In this document: in pieces, positions 10,400 through 22,558 of the stretch | Layout of the letters: every line of letters starts with the position of its first letter | Numbering within the stretch: position 1 is the first letter of the stretch | From: Cymbomonas tetramitiformis | Lineage: Eukaryota; Chlorophyta; Pyramimonadophyceae; Pyramimonadales; Pyramimonadaceae | DNA: 64,000 nucleotides | Assembly (NCBI GenBank): GCA_001247695.2 | Contig: LGRX02027246.1 | Span: forward strand, 1-64,000 | Reading direction: 5' to 3' | Position numbers and translations under genes: made by a program | Notes under the pieces: model-generated | Database searches by the model: none | The model's input: only the letters and a program-made list of their open reading frames with translations | Told to the model about the DNA's origin: nothing

Positions 10400-13237
10400 T
10401 ATTGTCAGCAGCGTTATCTCGATGGTAGTCAAATTCGTGATGCGGAGTGCATTTGATCAGGCCCTTGCGGATACCGTAGGCGCAGCGAAAATTTGCTGGA
10501 CCGCTTGGATAACTTTTGGGGCTTAGGACCTGACGCACGCTTTCCTGTGGTCTGAAGTTGTGAGTTCAAATACGCTGAAATGGGTGAGAATGGTATCACG
10601 CTGCTAGAGCCCATACGGTTCGCTTATAATACGCTCGAAAGCTGAACATGGACAGCGATTTAAAAAACAGTGACTTATTGTGATTCGCCAGCCAAGGCTG
10701 TTCCTCCTTGTGCAAAATGCGAACCTTGATTTCCAAATCCATCGGGATATTTCGGGCACGTTACATATGGGGCCACGTGGTCTTTTGGTACCCCAGCGAG
10801 GAGCTCAAGACCAAATCGATTACAAGTGTTTATGAGACTATCATGCAAACAACCGACAATCGATTTAATTGGTGCAAACCAAGGCACGGTATGAAGCGCA
10901 TCGGAAGATATCAATAATAACCTATCGTTAACCTGCTGGCGACTTGGTTGATATAAGACTAATTAATACCTTGCGTTTAGTATCGATATGATACCAATAA
11001 CTTGCTTTTAGAATCGATGGAGCACAAAAGGCAACCCAAAGTCAGCAACATACACCTTGCTGTGGAGGTCACATACACAACTGATGACACAGAATGGGAA
11101 GAAGCGCTGAAAACAAAATACACAAAATATCCACCGCTCGCTGCTGGCGGTATAAGAACTGAAAGAATAGGGAGGGGTTCAAGGCACAGTTACATGTAAT
11201 AACGATAGGGGACAACGGAACCGTATATTAACAGAAAATACTAAATATAAGCTGGGATTCAACAAAAAAGAGGCAGGCCAACTATTAAAACAAATATACA
11301 GCATACCATAATATGCAACACGCACATGCACTTTGTTCAGACGTCGAACTCGCCGCATGGAACTAGACTAAAAATACGAAAAATGCCGCGGGGCCAAAAA
11401 TCCCACACTCTGAAAATGGTGTCTAGTCTCTTCTTCTTCTTGGCATGCGTTATCTCATGGCATACGTTGAACCACCGACGATGGCGATATGTCCACCGAC
11501 TTTCATTGTGTTATTTCCAACACCTCCTATACTTTAAATGCTTATATTCCAAAGGCATCTTTCATGCGGCATGCTTCGAACTAGTAATCACATCAGTCAG
11601 TCTCGAAACAATACACATGAGGCTTGCGCACGCACATGGATTCGGCATTACCAGGACAACGTGCTCTCACTCGCAATTCTCATGATACTGTGTGCAAACT
11701 ACGACTCTTCACAGTACCACTGACTCCCTCCACAATCATTTCGTGGAGACCCTCCACTACATATCACTCCCTTTATAACATCGTCCAACAGGGTCCACAT
11801 TACCTTGCTCAATTACCACTCATACAAACTCACGAGGCTTTGTATTCCCTTCCATTATCCAGAAGTTGACCAAAGTTAAACCGCTCACATCGGCCATTTG
11901 ACAGTCCCCGTCGAAACATACGAGCACTAAATTTCTCAGATAATTTTGTTGAGCAGTCAGTCATAGAATATTTCATATTCAGTCGTACTATATTTCATAC
12001 CGCGCTCCATCGCTGACATACGGTAAAAAAACACTGCTCCGGCTTCTAGGCTGCAAGTTGGGATGCTCTTTGCCGTTTACGTAGACTAGCCATTCGTTTT
12101 TTGTGTCTTGATCCCTGCGCGCCGCCATATTACTCTATCACTTCCCATAGTGGCCAGCTGCATAGGTCAAGCTTACACCTATTCCTGTTTGACCATCTTC
12201 AGGTACCCATCAAGCTCTTGTTGCCCGAATCAAAAGACTGACCATGACAGCTAGAGGCCATTTGTGCTACGGTGCGGCGACTCAATTCAGCATGTGGCAT
12301 TCTGTCTCGACTACAGCGGTCACGGCGTCATGCAAATCACAAAAAATCCGTTGCACTCCATTTGATGTAGAAATTTACATCATCGAACTCAGGTCCTCAC
12401 TATAGTCCAACGGAAATCGGACTAATTAGTTTCGCCAGCTTTTCGATAAAGAATTATCAAACGCTTTTTGCGATTTCAGAAAGCAACACGCTGCAACCTT
12501 TGCTACTTCGCAGCCACAATTCATCCCCCACAGAAAGTGGATCGTGCCTGCAGCCGCGGCATTGACCGGCTCCTCACCATGTTGACTTTACATCAACGTG
12601 TCTCAGAACACCACAGTCCAAAGACCTCTTCGAAGGAGAAAACAAAGATTCTTGGACCACACCATCCATTAAATTGCGGACAACACAATGGATACATAAA
12701 CGCAACCGCTCACACGTGTGATGACTTCGAATGTCGTAAGAATCGGTCGTGTGGATAGCACTCTTGCCTGCAGGTGCGCCTGCCACTCCAGCTGCCCTCG
12801 AAGCACCTTCCCTCCACAAGCCTGAGCAACCAACCCACCAATGCAGGTCTAATCCCTCATCACGGATAACTGATGAATTGTCTGCCGTGAATACCAATCA
12901 AATACTCGTAAGCATGGTAAGTCAGCTGGGCCTGCCACCCTCACTCACAAAGGATCTGCCAGTGACTAAGTTACATCTTGTAACAAGAATCCCCCCGACA
13001 CCACGATACCCCTAAAGCAATCACTGCGGTTCGGCCTGCAGGTTGCTGCTACTTCCAGAGTTGCGAATGCAGTGATTGGCTGAAAGAGTTATGCATGGGG
13101 TCCGCGCAAGTCGCAAGCCATACCTCACATGTGTGCTGGACCCATTCTGGTGGAATTTCTTTGGTGCTCTGAAAGCCAAAAATGCTCACCAATCAGCTCC
13201 GAGGCACTCAGCTCCGATACACCAAGCTCTCTCTTGA
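10400..13237. other. non-coding, no gene recognised
   Basis: Intergenic. The sequence between about 11.3 and 12.9 kb is rich in cac/ctc words but has no recognised coding potential. Confidence 0.5.
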
Positions 13238-13433
13238 GCACTCAGCTCTGTACACTCTAACACACGCACTCAGCTCTCCGCACTCTGACACACGCACTCA
13301 GCTCTCCGCACTCTGACACACGCACTCAGCTCTCCGCACTCTGACACACGCACTCAGCTCTCCGCACTCTGATAAACGCACTCAGCTCTGCACACTCTGA
13401 CACACGCATTCGGCTCTCCACACCCTGACACAT
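13238..13433. repeat. 28-bp minisatellite, 7 copies
   Basis: The unit gcactcagctctccgcactc... starts at 13238, 13266, 13294, 13322, 13350, 13378 and 13406 with a strict 28-bp spacing and few substitutions. Confidence 0.95.
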
Positions 13434-13499
13434 ACGCTTCTTTGATGACCCTGACACGCACACCTCTCTAACCTGGCCCACGCGGCTCGCTGAACTTTG

Positions 13500-13695
13500 A
13501 TGCCCACCACTCCCTCCCGGCGCCCGTTCTCTGCTCCCTCCCTGCGCCCGCTCCCTCCCCGCGCCCGCTCCCTCCCCGCGCCCGCTCCTCCCCGCGTCCG
13601 CGTCCACTCCCTCCCCGCCGCTCTCCTCCCCCTCCGCGTCCACTCCCTCCCTGCGCCCGCTCCCTCCCCACGCCCGCTCCCTGCTCTCTGCTCTC
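13500..13695. repeat. polypyrimidine low-complexity tract
   Basis: Runs of ctccctcccc/gcgcccgctccc form a C/T-rich strand. The minus-strand frame reads a Gly-Arg-Glu repeat. It might carry the extreme 3' end or 3' UTR of the isopentenyltransferase gene, but it is too low in complexity to support a coding call. Confidence 0.7.
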
Positions 13696-13898
13696 CCGCA
13701 TCAACTGTGGGTCGACGTCTCTTTCCTCCGCAGAAAATGCCAGCTCAATCTTGCGGGAAGGGGTGCTTTTTCGCTTGGCCTCGAGGTGTTGATCTCAGCT
13801 GGCCCGCCCCATCTCTTGCGCCCTGATTTGAACCGGCAACGGGAAGCTTTTGCCTCTACTGAGGCTCACAGCAGAGCGGCCCCACTTTTCGAGCGCAC

Positions 13899-16800
13899 CT
13901 GCGAGCCACCAACTAGTGGGGCCTCAGCCGGGCTTCTGGGTGACCCGTTAGGTTCCGCAGCGGAAGCCTTGCTGCGGCAGTCCTCGCTGGCGGCGGCATT
14001 TGCTTGCTGCCGTACATACATCACGGCTGGCTCCACTACCGACTTGCGCCAGTGCAAGCCTGTTGCTTCCTGACAAGCCCACGGGCCACCCGTCCATGTG
14101 TCAATCCTCACCTCTCCTCCTGCTGCTCGCGTGAGGGTGCACAAGGGGGTGCACAAGGGGGTGCAGGAGGGGGGCACCTGGGAAGTGGCGATCAGAGCAC
14201 CCGTCGAATCAAGCTTCTGGATCTTCCAACCTAATTGAGCTTCAAGGGTTGAAATACGGCGGACCTGCCTCGCCCTCCTCTCATTTCCTCATTTTCTCTC
14301 ACGTCTCAGAGACCCGAGGTAAGGGAGGGTGGCGCACTCGATGCAGAGACCTGAGGTAAGGGAGGGCGGCGCACTCGATGCAGAGACCCGAGGTAAGGGA
14401 GGGCGGCGCACTCGATGCAGAGACCCCAGACCCAGGATAGGGCGGGGCGCACACTCGGCGCAGAAAAATGAGGAGGGAAGAGAGGCGCGCTCGGCATGGA
14501 CACCCGAGGAGGGGTGGGACGCACTTGGCGCTTGGCAAGGCGGAGGGTGTTCAATTTGAGATGATCCACGCATTGATGGAGACAAGCGGGCGATGACGGC
14601 AACGCTTCTCTTGCCACCGTGCTGGGCGAGCCCTCTGGCAGTACGCTTCGAAAGTACGGCTCGAACTCGCGCACACCAATAGCTTGCGACACGCCGTGCG
14701 TAAATGTGGAGGGTGACTTGTGCAGAGGGGCAATCTGGCACGACCCCGGGTTGGGAGAGCGGAGCAAACCAGCACCCTCGCACGATGAAATTGCTTGGAA
14801 CGCGGAGTGCAGTCTGGGGAAACGTCGCAGGCGGAAAATCAAATTTGGGCCATCAGATCATCTAATTCAATTGTGTCAATAAAGCAGCCTCGGTATACAT
14901 GGGCTCACCCACGTGCACTCGAGGGTTCCAGACGGTCATGTCCTCGAGGGTTACAGACGGTCATAGTCATCGTAACGGCCTCCCTGCGCACTTCGGATTA
15001 TGACATGCCCCGGAGCAACACTGGTGGTGCCGACCATCTTCCAGGGGTCTCGTGCAGACTCAAGTGAACGAAAATGGCGGTGCCAACCATCTTCCAGGGG
15101 TCTCGTGCAGACTCAAGTGAACGCCAAATGGCAGTGCCGACCATCTTCCAGGGGTCTCGTGCAGACTCAAGTGAACGAACAACGGGATCTTGCACTTAAT
15201 CGGATTTATCCGGCCAAGATTCGCACGGAAAACGTGATCGCCGTGAACAGCACGAGCTTGCAAGCCAAAGCCTGTGTGAGAGAAGAACAAACAAGTGGAG
15301 CAACGATTCACACAGGATGTTCCACAGGGCTGTTTCCACCACCCTGCCCGCTCACCTCGTGCAGCAGTCCACGCTCCATCATGACATCCACACGTTTAGC
15401 GACGACGTCTGAAAGGGCCTCGGGCTCCACCTGTTTGCATTCCGAGCGCCGTTTGGGAACTCCGGGTGAATATCTCAACGTCACACTCCGATGTGTTCCG
15501 TGAGGAAGGTCAAAATACACAAACATTGATAAGATCCTCCCCTTAGGCAACCTGATAGGATGATGAAAACTTGGCTGCCATCAAACCCTAAAGTGGCAAA
15601 CATTTAGAAGGCAGCGTCTCCAACTCAGATCAAGGCGGCTTCGATGAAGGTTGCATCGTTGAGCGATTTCAGCGGTAAGAAGAAAGTAGCCATACTTGTA
15701 CCCACACAAAACAGCATCTATATCTTGCGTTGCTGATCCCTTCGTCCGCCTGCCATTGACACTCCGCCCCAGTATTCCCCATATCACCATTTATAGTGGA
15801 GATACAAGCTCTTCAGCGCCAGCGCCACACACTGAATGGCATGAGATCAGCCGGCAAAAGCCAGCCCACCATCATCCCAGTGGATGTGAGATGCAAATCA
15901 GGAGCAGGGCGGGGCCGTGACAAGATACCACCAATTCATATATATTCCCAACCCAGATGCAAAGCAGCATGGAAAGATGATACGATGTGACCGATCATCG
16001 CCCAACAATTGTTGGTCTCTGGGTAATGGAGTAAGCGGACCCTGCTGGCATGCCCCCCAGTGGCTCAGGCTCGATGGATGGGACCCGTTGGTCCATGGTT
16101 ATGCCATGAATGCAGTCACACCACACGGCATGGGCACCCGATGGTAAACAACTAAAAACATGCGGGCACTTAAGTGCTCCCCGCAAAAATCAAGGGATAA
16201 CACAGAAGGTGGACTTCACCACCCTCTGCCTCTCCGTGCAGCAAAGGCAGACGATTCCACCGAGCTCTCAGTGCCCGCCAGATTGGCACCACAGGGGCAA
16301 CCAACGCCACACACGCACACACACCTTGGTGGTGTGAGTAATGTGATGACGAATGGCGAGCGGTAGTGTGAATAATGTGATGACGAATGGTGAGCAGTGG
16401 TGTGAGTAATGTTATAACGAATGGTGAGCCGCGGAGTGAGTTATCTTATGACGGATGGTGAGCGGTGGTGTGAGTAATGTTATAACGAATGGTGAGCCGT
16501 GGTGTGAGAACTGTCATGACGGATGGTGAGTGGTGGTGTGAGTAATGTTATGGCGGATGGTGAGAGTTGGTGTGAGTAGTGTTATGACGGATGGTGAGTG
16601 GTGGTGTGAGTAATGTTATGACGGATGGTAAGCGGTGGTGCGTCACGGTTTGTGGCAAGAGATGGGGTGAGAAACAGTGGTGTGAGTGGCATAGGCAAGA
16701 CTTATGAGAAGTGATAAGGGCAACAATATGGTCGATAGTGAGCCGTGGTATGCTTGACATTATTGCTTACTGTGATTAGTGATGTGAGCGGCATCATGCC

Positions 16801-19261
16801 GTATGGCGCGCAGTGATGTGATTGATATCATCGCGAATGTAGGAATGGCAAACCTGGAGTTGTTGGGCCATGAAAATTTCGCTTGGAAGCCTCCCCGTCT
16901 CGTTGTATATCTCGAGGTATCTCGCCACCTTCAGTCCAAAACAGTGGCTCAAGATATTTGTGGTTATTTCCCTCACATACTCACACAAGGAACTGGCTTC
17001 AAAGCCCGCATCCTCATTAAAGGCTCCCATGCAGGTGCTTTTCTATTCCCCCTTGCGGTCCCCTGGACCTCTCGTTGCGGCCCGACAGAGGGAAGGGCAT
17101 ACCCGCCGTGTGTTGTTTGGATGCAGCCTCTCTGCTGCCACAGGGTCTATCTGTTGTAATTGCTGATACAGAGCTTCGGGGCACGTAGTGCTTTCTTCTT
17201 TTGGTGCAACTTCTGTGACGTTATCTTGGCCTGGTGGACTGCCAAGCTCTTGGTTACTCGCGGTATCCAAGCTGCGCGGCACTTCACTCACCTGGAACAC
17301 CAGGCTGCGCATTCAGGGGATCGCGCTTTCAGATTCTCTGCCTTGCATTATAAAGTGCCAACGCTGGTGTGCAGCCATCTGTTAGCGATCGTGCATATTT
17401 GCACAATCAAGGGTCACTGCTCATCACCACATAGCTCTCAGAAATACGGAATCACTGCATCTGTGCGAAGTCTTGTACTGCGACACATGCAACAGGAGCT
17501 CATCAACAGCCGTCAAGCGCACCTGAACTGTTTTCACAGCCACGTCACCGGGAGCCTCGCCTGCCGTCCACGCCCAAGGAGTGCAGAGCTTTGAAAACAT
17601 GGACAAGGCATCACGTGCGAAGGAGAGCGCTAAATCGCATCCAGGCTGGCTAGGTGACGAGGCTGGGGAAAGCAGCGCCTCGCTCTCTTCCTGGTTGCCA
17701 GTTGGCGTGCTTCCAATGGATTGCTCCAAGGTGATGTCCACCACGTCACCGCGCCACTCATCCACGAGGCGCTGCGTCACAAGTGCCTGAAATATCCATT
17801 ACGTCAGTGCTCCACGCGATCACTAGGCAACATAAGACCTACAATACGCGTTCAGAATATGCAGGGAGAACAGTGCAACAGGATTCGATTCCTAATGCCT
17901 GTTCACCAGGGAGCAAAGACGTGCTCTCTGCGCGAGTAGGAAGGCCAGGGCCGCACCTGAATGTAATAGTTGCTACCCCCCACGATCACTGGGACTTTCT
18001 GCCGTTTCACAATGTCGTCGATTATCTGCGTCAACATCGCCATTTTCCACTGAGAATGAAAAGTAACAGCGGTAGATAAAGTGATAAACCCGAAAGGCGT
18101 TAACATACACAAGATACGAAAATGGCTGCAGTGTGGACGCAGCCGTCTTGGAAACTTCTTGTTTCTCATCAAATATTCGGAAACTCAATTTCGCAGGCAG
18201 TGCATCAAGGTGTGCGCCGAGATTTGCGCATTTTGAGTTGTGGTATCGCTTAGTTTGCAGCTCTCGCCATGAGATAAAAAATGCCTTTTCTCATACCATA
18301 ACACGTAAAGGCACAGCGATCGATATCGCGCTTTAGTGAGCTTACTGGGACGGCTTGATCTCGAAAACTGCGGACGGTCGTCTCGGTGGTAAGGTCGAGG
18401 TGACCAAGAAGATGGTGCTCGATGCCTGTTTTGACACGCGGGTTGGGCACTCAGTGCTGCCTGTTCCACGGGGAAATACTAAAACAGGAGACGCAAACAA
18501 GCTTGGCAAGAACTTCGGTTGAAACTCTGCATATTTAAGTTCGAACTATCGAAATAGCGAGTGTACGTCTGCCAACTTGGAATACCTCGACGCTCCTCCT
18601 CAGGCACCTGGTTTGTCGTGATGCTCAACCCAGCATACACCTGTCACCCTCAGCCACACCCTTGAGGCAATCGGGCTCCTGGCAATCGGGCTCACACCTG
18701 TCATCACCTCAGCCAAACCCTTGAGGCAAGCCAGAGCTTACACCTGTCACCCTCAGCCACACTTCTTTGGGCCAATCGGCAATGTCACAACCCCTCCACA
18801 CCTGTCACCACCAGCCACACCCTTGGGGCACAGGCTTACACCTGCCACCAGCCACACCCTTGAGGCAATCAGGCTTACACCTGTCACCACCAGCCACACC
18901 CTTGAGGCAATCAGGCTTTTTTACCTGTCACCCTCAGACACACCCTTGAGGCAATCGGGCTTACACCTGTCACCACCAGCCACAACCTTCATGCAGTGCT
19001 CGGGGTGCGCGAATAGCCTATTAGCATTTTGCATATATCTGGGGAGAACATTGTTACAAGAAAGTGTAACAAGATGGAAATAGCGTTCACCTGCAGCGCA
19101 TCCGCGTTCACAACTTCCCCATCTACTTCAGAAGCGATGTCGATAGCCAGGCGCGATTTGCCGACTCCAGTGGCCCCTAGCACCACGACGACAAAAGGCG
19201 GGCCAGTGTCACGAGTCGTGCACGTGTTAGAAGACGAATCGGGCACTTCATTTACGCTCAT
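13899..19261 (-). CDS. tRNA dimethylallyltransferase (A37 isopentenyltransferase)
   Basis: MiaA/Mod5/TRIT1 family: transfers dimethylallyl from DMAPP to N6 of adenosine 37 in tRNAs reading UNN codons. Exons (complement), with phases agreeing: 19261-19091 (ATG; P-loop GATGVGKSRLAID, then NADALQ), 18640-18586 (VYAGLSITTNQV), 18425-18346 (EHHLLGHLD, TVRSFRD), 18049-17957 (VIVGGSNYYIQ), 17786-17523, 17291-17103 (QQIDPVAAERLHPNNTRR), 16928-16854 (YLEIYNETGRLPSE), 15430-15356 (KRVDVMMERGLLHE), 14716-14525 (SQAIGVREFEPYF, LKLNTLRLAKRQ), 14216-14178 (KLDSTGAL), 14069-13899 (HWRKSVVEPAV). That is 468 codons. An exon between 16854 and 15430 (the FLW-LD segment) and the terminal exon were not placed. 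The 5th and 6th exons add a Ser/Glu-rich insertion of roughly 100 residues. The usual eukaryotic C-terminal C2H2 finger was not found. Introns carry several minisatellites and one dispersed repeat. Confidence 0.9.
14307..14470. repeat. 37-bp tandem repeat, about 4 copies
   Basis: Units beginning cagagacc(c/t)gaggtaaggg start at 14307, 14344, 14381 and 14418. The array lies in the intron between the 14716-14525 and 14216-14178 exons of the isopentenyltransferase gene. Confidence 0.9.
15026..15178. repeat. 53-bp tandem repeat, 3 copies
   Basis: The core cgaccatcttccaggggtct recurs three times, 53-54 bp apart. It is intronic, downstream of the 15430-15356 exon of the minus-strand gene. Confidence 0.9.
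15826..16300 (-). repeat. dispersed ~0.5 kb repeat, single copy
   Basis: The reverse complement matches the units at 31.4-31.9 kb and 55.2-57.5 kb along nearly their whole length. Shared landmarks include ccgttcagtgtg at one end and gaggcagaaggtgg near the other. It lies in an intron of the isopentenyltransferase gene, in the same orientation as that gene's transcript. Confidence 0.85.
16326..16645. repeat. 33-bp minisatellite, about 10 degenerate copies
   Basis: Units of the form gtggtgtgagtaatgttatg plus acg(a/g)atggtgagc recur about every 33 bp. More degenerate copies continue towards 16800, stopping short of the 16928-16854 exon. Confidence 0.85.
18637..18995. repeat. minisatellite in intron 1 that carries splice-acceptor-like units
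   Basis: About eight copies of a 40-46 bp unit containing cacctgtcacc(a/c)(c/t)cagcca and cacccttgaggcaatc. On the gene's strand the unit reads ggctg(a/g)gggtgacaggtgta, the same as the acceptor and first bases of exon 2 (which starts at 18640). The array abuts that exon. Confidence 0.85.
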
Positions 19262-19312
19262 CTGCGAGCGTATATGCACAGTAACGAGTGACGCTGAGAA
19301 GTTAAAGTTCAA

Positions 19313-20574
19313 GTTTCAGCGAAGAAGTGTTTAAGGATTGGGAATCTCGCGAGCACCCGACCGTGATTACAGATTTTGAGATTTAGGGTTTTATGCTTTC
19401 GATGAAAGAACGAACGAAAGATGAAAGATGCATCGTTGATCGTAGGGTCCGGACTCCTGACTACAGAGTACTGTACACAGTAGTGACACACAACGACACA
19501 AGTAGAGAATTGACTACAGTATTGACGAGAGAGGCTCCCCATCGATATTTCCGATCAGCATTAGCATACTGTATAGCCAATAGCATGTACGATAGCATGT
19601 TTATGTAGCGATGGTTATCATTGTGTGTCACCGATAGCATCGATACAACATACATTCAACATTGGAAATTTGGAATATCGGTATCGATGTCGCACATGAT
19701 TGACCGACATCGACAGCGACACCCGATAGTCACCCGATGAGACAGCAGACACGCGGCTGGTGCCACATCGGACGGGAGAGCAGAGGGCTTGCTGCTTGGC
19801 CATGGATCTTGGATGGCCCATGCGAAGATGCGATCTGGATGCGATGCGCCGATGCCGCGCTTGCCGCGCCGTGCGGATGGCGACTTGGCGAGGCGATCGG
19901 ATGGCGCTGGTGAGGGCGTGGCCGTGGCCGAGGCCCAGGAATCGAGAAGCACAAGTGAAATCAAAATTTGTGTTATGCGGATGCGGATGCGGGAGGGTCG
20001 ATGAGAGCGTCATGCGTCATGCACAAGCGAAGGGAAGGTTGAATTGTAAGGTGAAACCAAGGCTTGACCACACCAGGCTCAAGTTCCAAGTTTCAAGCTG
20101 TTGGGGACAGGTAAAGGTGAAACAAAGATCGAACAGTAATTCCGCCCAAGAGCCTGCACAATCTTCCATAAGTCTCTGGCGCAACTAAAGATTTTTCATA
20201 TCGTAAACTGTTTTCGAGGAGCTAAGTCTAGCCTCATACAGTACTGGACTTGCGTGCGCGTTGCCGTTGTATCTAGCAGCTCGCCGACCGTTGCTGCACG
20301 TTTTTTCCGACTTGGTTCTATTGCTCGTCAAGCCACAGTTCAGTGAAGAAAAAGTTCCCCTTTGCTGCGCCCCGTACGACGCAATCTCCTATCGACTGAG
20401 TGAATCCCTGCAACAAGTCAGGGCCTCGCAGGATCGTTCGCATGCCAAAAACCGTGAGTACTGGGGAGATACGATATTCACCAGACCAAAGGCTTCCAAT
20501 CTGTTTTTAGGGACTTGACTAGGAATATTTTGATAGTATTTGTGTTGTGACTTCTGTTGGCTGTGCACGTCGAA
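19313..20574. other. intergenic region between divergent genes
   Basis: It lies between the ATG of the minus-strand isopentenyltransferase gene and plus-strand sequence leading to ARMC2. A gatgcgatgcg-like simple-sequence patch sits near 19810-19900. No coding sequence was recognised. It presumably holds both promoters. Confidence 0.45.
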
Positions 20575-20646
20575 ATGTCTCGACGTGAGGACTGCGATGA
20601 CCCGCTGGGGCTCATGGGGAAGAGTTCCATCGCTGGCGTTCTGAGG
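20575..20646 (+). other. possible 5' coding exon (ARMC2 gene?)
   Basis: An ATG opens 24 codons (MSRREDCDDPLGLMGKSS...) that end at a good donor (agg followed by gtgagc) in phase 0. It lies 1.6 kb upstream of the large ARMC2 exon on the same strand. No homology was recognised, so assignment to ARMC2 rests only on position and splice signal. Confidence 0.25.
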
Positions 20647-21958
20647 GTGAGCGCCCACCCGTATCAACGACAGCTTGATGATGACGCTTGTACTAGGAAA
20701 ATCGTTTTTGCTCGATATGCAGCCCGCCCCCTCGAGACCTCGACTCTGCGGACAGACGTTCTTGTGAAACTCGAGCTGCCGCGCCTGGATGTGTGACTAC
20801 AGAGCTTTTACAGCTTTGCACCCTTTTAGTCATTCTTGACGTTCTTTTTCGGCGGAAAACACAATATCTGTTGCCTTTTCTTATGGTTCTTATTCACTCG
20901 CTCCCTTTTGCTCTCTCACACCGCGGCACGTAATGCAGTCGGACGTTTCTGCTTCAGCGTTTATGGCTGTGAAAGGCGGGAGTCAGAAGAAGCTTTTATT
21001 GGGCTCTTCCACCCACCTTATAACTGACTATTCTTCGCCGTTCTGCCTCGCATAGGCTGCACGCGCCTCGCTCAAGGAACCTTCACGTCCGATAACCCCG
21101 ATGGACCGAAAACTTTTCAGGTGCGCGCACCTCTGCAGACACCGCCCGCAACCAAGTCTTTCCCAATCTCCCTCTCGCCTGTTGTGGATTACTTCCCATA
21201 TCCCGTTCCATCGGACTTCCGCCGTTCCGAATATGTGGAACTCGCAGCCTGGTGTATCCTGCGAACCACTCACTGGCTGGTTGACCGGAGCCGACTTGTT
21301 CAAGCGTTCCCTTATCCCTCACTCACGCAAGGTACCCTCGAACAGAGTATCGCTCGCTTTGTGTCCAAAATAAACGTCCCGTCGCTCCCCATACCTTGCA
21401 CCCCAGTGAACCCCTTCACCCTGCTGGATCGCCATGCCCTGTATGAACCGTGTTTCGTGACCTCTTCTGTGAATCACAGAAGAGGTCCACTTTGTACGGT
21501 AGTACCTCTTACCCATTTTTTGCCGCCGAGCCAGTCGCTTCGCTTGTGGTCGCTTTCGCTCAGCCACGTGTGCGGACTGGTGCAGCGTTAACGAATATGC
21601 CAAACGTCCGGAATCTTCCTACCTTCAGCCTACAAGGTACGCTCTCGAGTCTCGCACTTACCAGCTGGGGCTAAGACACGCGCTCGCTTTGTCAGCGAAC
21701 TGGATCGCCTGAGCGCTCACAGGTCACAGAGGTTCACGTCTGCCTGCGTCGTGCCCAAGTGCAGTCACAGAAGTTTTGAGCGGCTTTGGACCCGTCCCAG
21801 CCGCGCTGCAGAGTTCTTTCCTGCGCTGACCTGAAGCTTACGCTGTGACCGTTTTAGAGAGGGTTCTTATACTCCCTCGCACATCCTTGAGCAGCATCCT
21901 GCTGGGTGCAGAAAGCCGGGTCGAAGACACGCCTTGTCAGTGTTCTGTTTTCTTTAGT
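20647..21958. other. non-coding or intronic region
   Basis: No recognised exon. The one clear structure is the 29-nt palindrome at 21459-21487. Confidence 0.4.
21459..21487. repeat. perfect 14-bp inverted repeat with 1-nt loop
   Basis: gacctcttctgtga, one base, then tcacagaagaggtc. The arms are exactly complementary over 14 bp and the flanking bases do not pair. No T-run follows and the site lies outside recognised exons. Confidence 0.95.
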
Positions 21959-21960
21959 CC

Positions 21961-22290
21961 CTTGCTCTTAAGGTGACGGGGAAACTTCCCCTTTATGTTA
22001 CTCTGCCACTTCTAGCGTTTTGGGGGATAGTTCCTCATCCTTGAAGCCGCAAGCTCTTGCGACGATGGGTTCCTTCGACGGTGAGCCCCTCGCTCTTCAG
22101 GTGATGGGGATACTTCCTCCGAGCCTCTCGCTCTTCAGGTAAAAGGGAAAGTTGCCCTATCCGTCGTTCTCGGATATGGTGATGGGATATTTCCTATTCC
22201 TCGAAGTCTCTCGCTCTTGAGGAAACGTGTATACTTCTCTGTGCTGCGAGTCCCTCGCACTGCAGGTACGGGGATATTTTCTTCTGGTGC
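21961..22290. repeat. degenerate repeat around ctcgctctt-aggt
   Basis: Words of the form ctcgctcttcaggtgatggg followed by atacttcc recur at about 21965, 22088, 22125, 22205 and 22250, with spacing from about 37 to 125 bp. Each contains a cag/gt junction that could serve as acceptor or donor. The last one (cag at 22263-22265) is a candidate acceptor for the first large ARMC2 exon. Confidence 0.55.
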
Positions 22291-22558
22291 TTCCTCTCGT
22301 CTGGGTGAAACTTGGATACCGGAACAGATATGGTGCGTTCGGGGCAGCTGGTCAGGCTCAGGCGAGGCCGTCTTGGCGCAGTCTGCCAGTCGGCCTGTGA
22401 GATACAATGGCCAGAGACGCCAATCAGTGAGCCGCACTGAGCCATATGGGGGGTGGCCGTTTGCAACGAACAGTAAGGTGTTTCTCGAGGCCATCAACAC
22501 CACCAGGCCGTCTGGGAATCTCCCCAAGCTAGAGCCCATCAGCGATCTTGCCTCCCCG

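Noticed and set aside
10560..11200. Search for integrase or RT remains upstream of the chromodomain relic
   Set aside because: Minus-strand frames here show no HHCC, DDE or RT motifs, so no larger element could be called.
13326..13704. Gly/Arg/Glu-repeat frames on the minus strand
   Set aside because: They are translations of a polypyrimidine tract and the 28-bp minisatellite. At most the start near 13700-13780 could be the final exon of the isopentenyltransferase gene, which I could not settle.
14289..14842. Single 160-180 residue minus-strand proteins spanning this region
   Set aside because: Only the part from 14716 to 14525 is conserved (an isopentenyltransferase exon). The remainder is the 37-bp tandem repeat read through.
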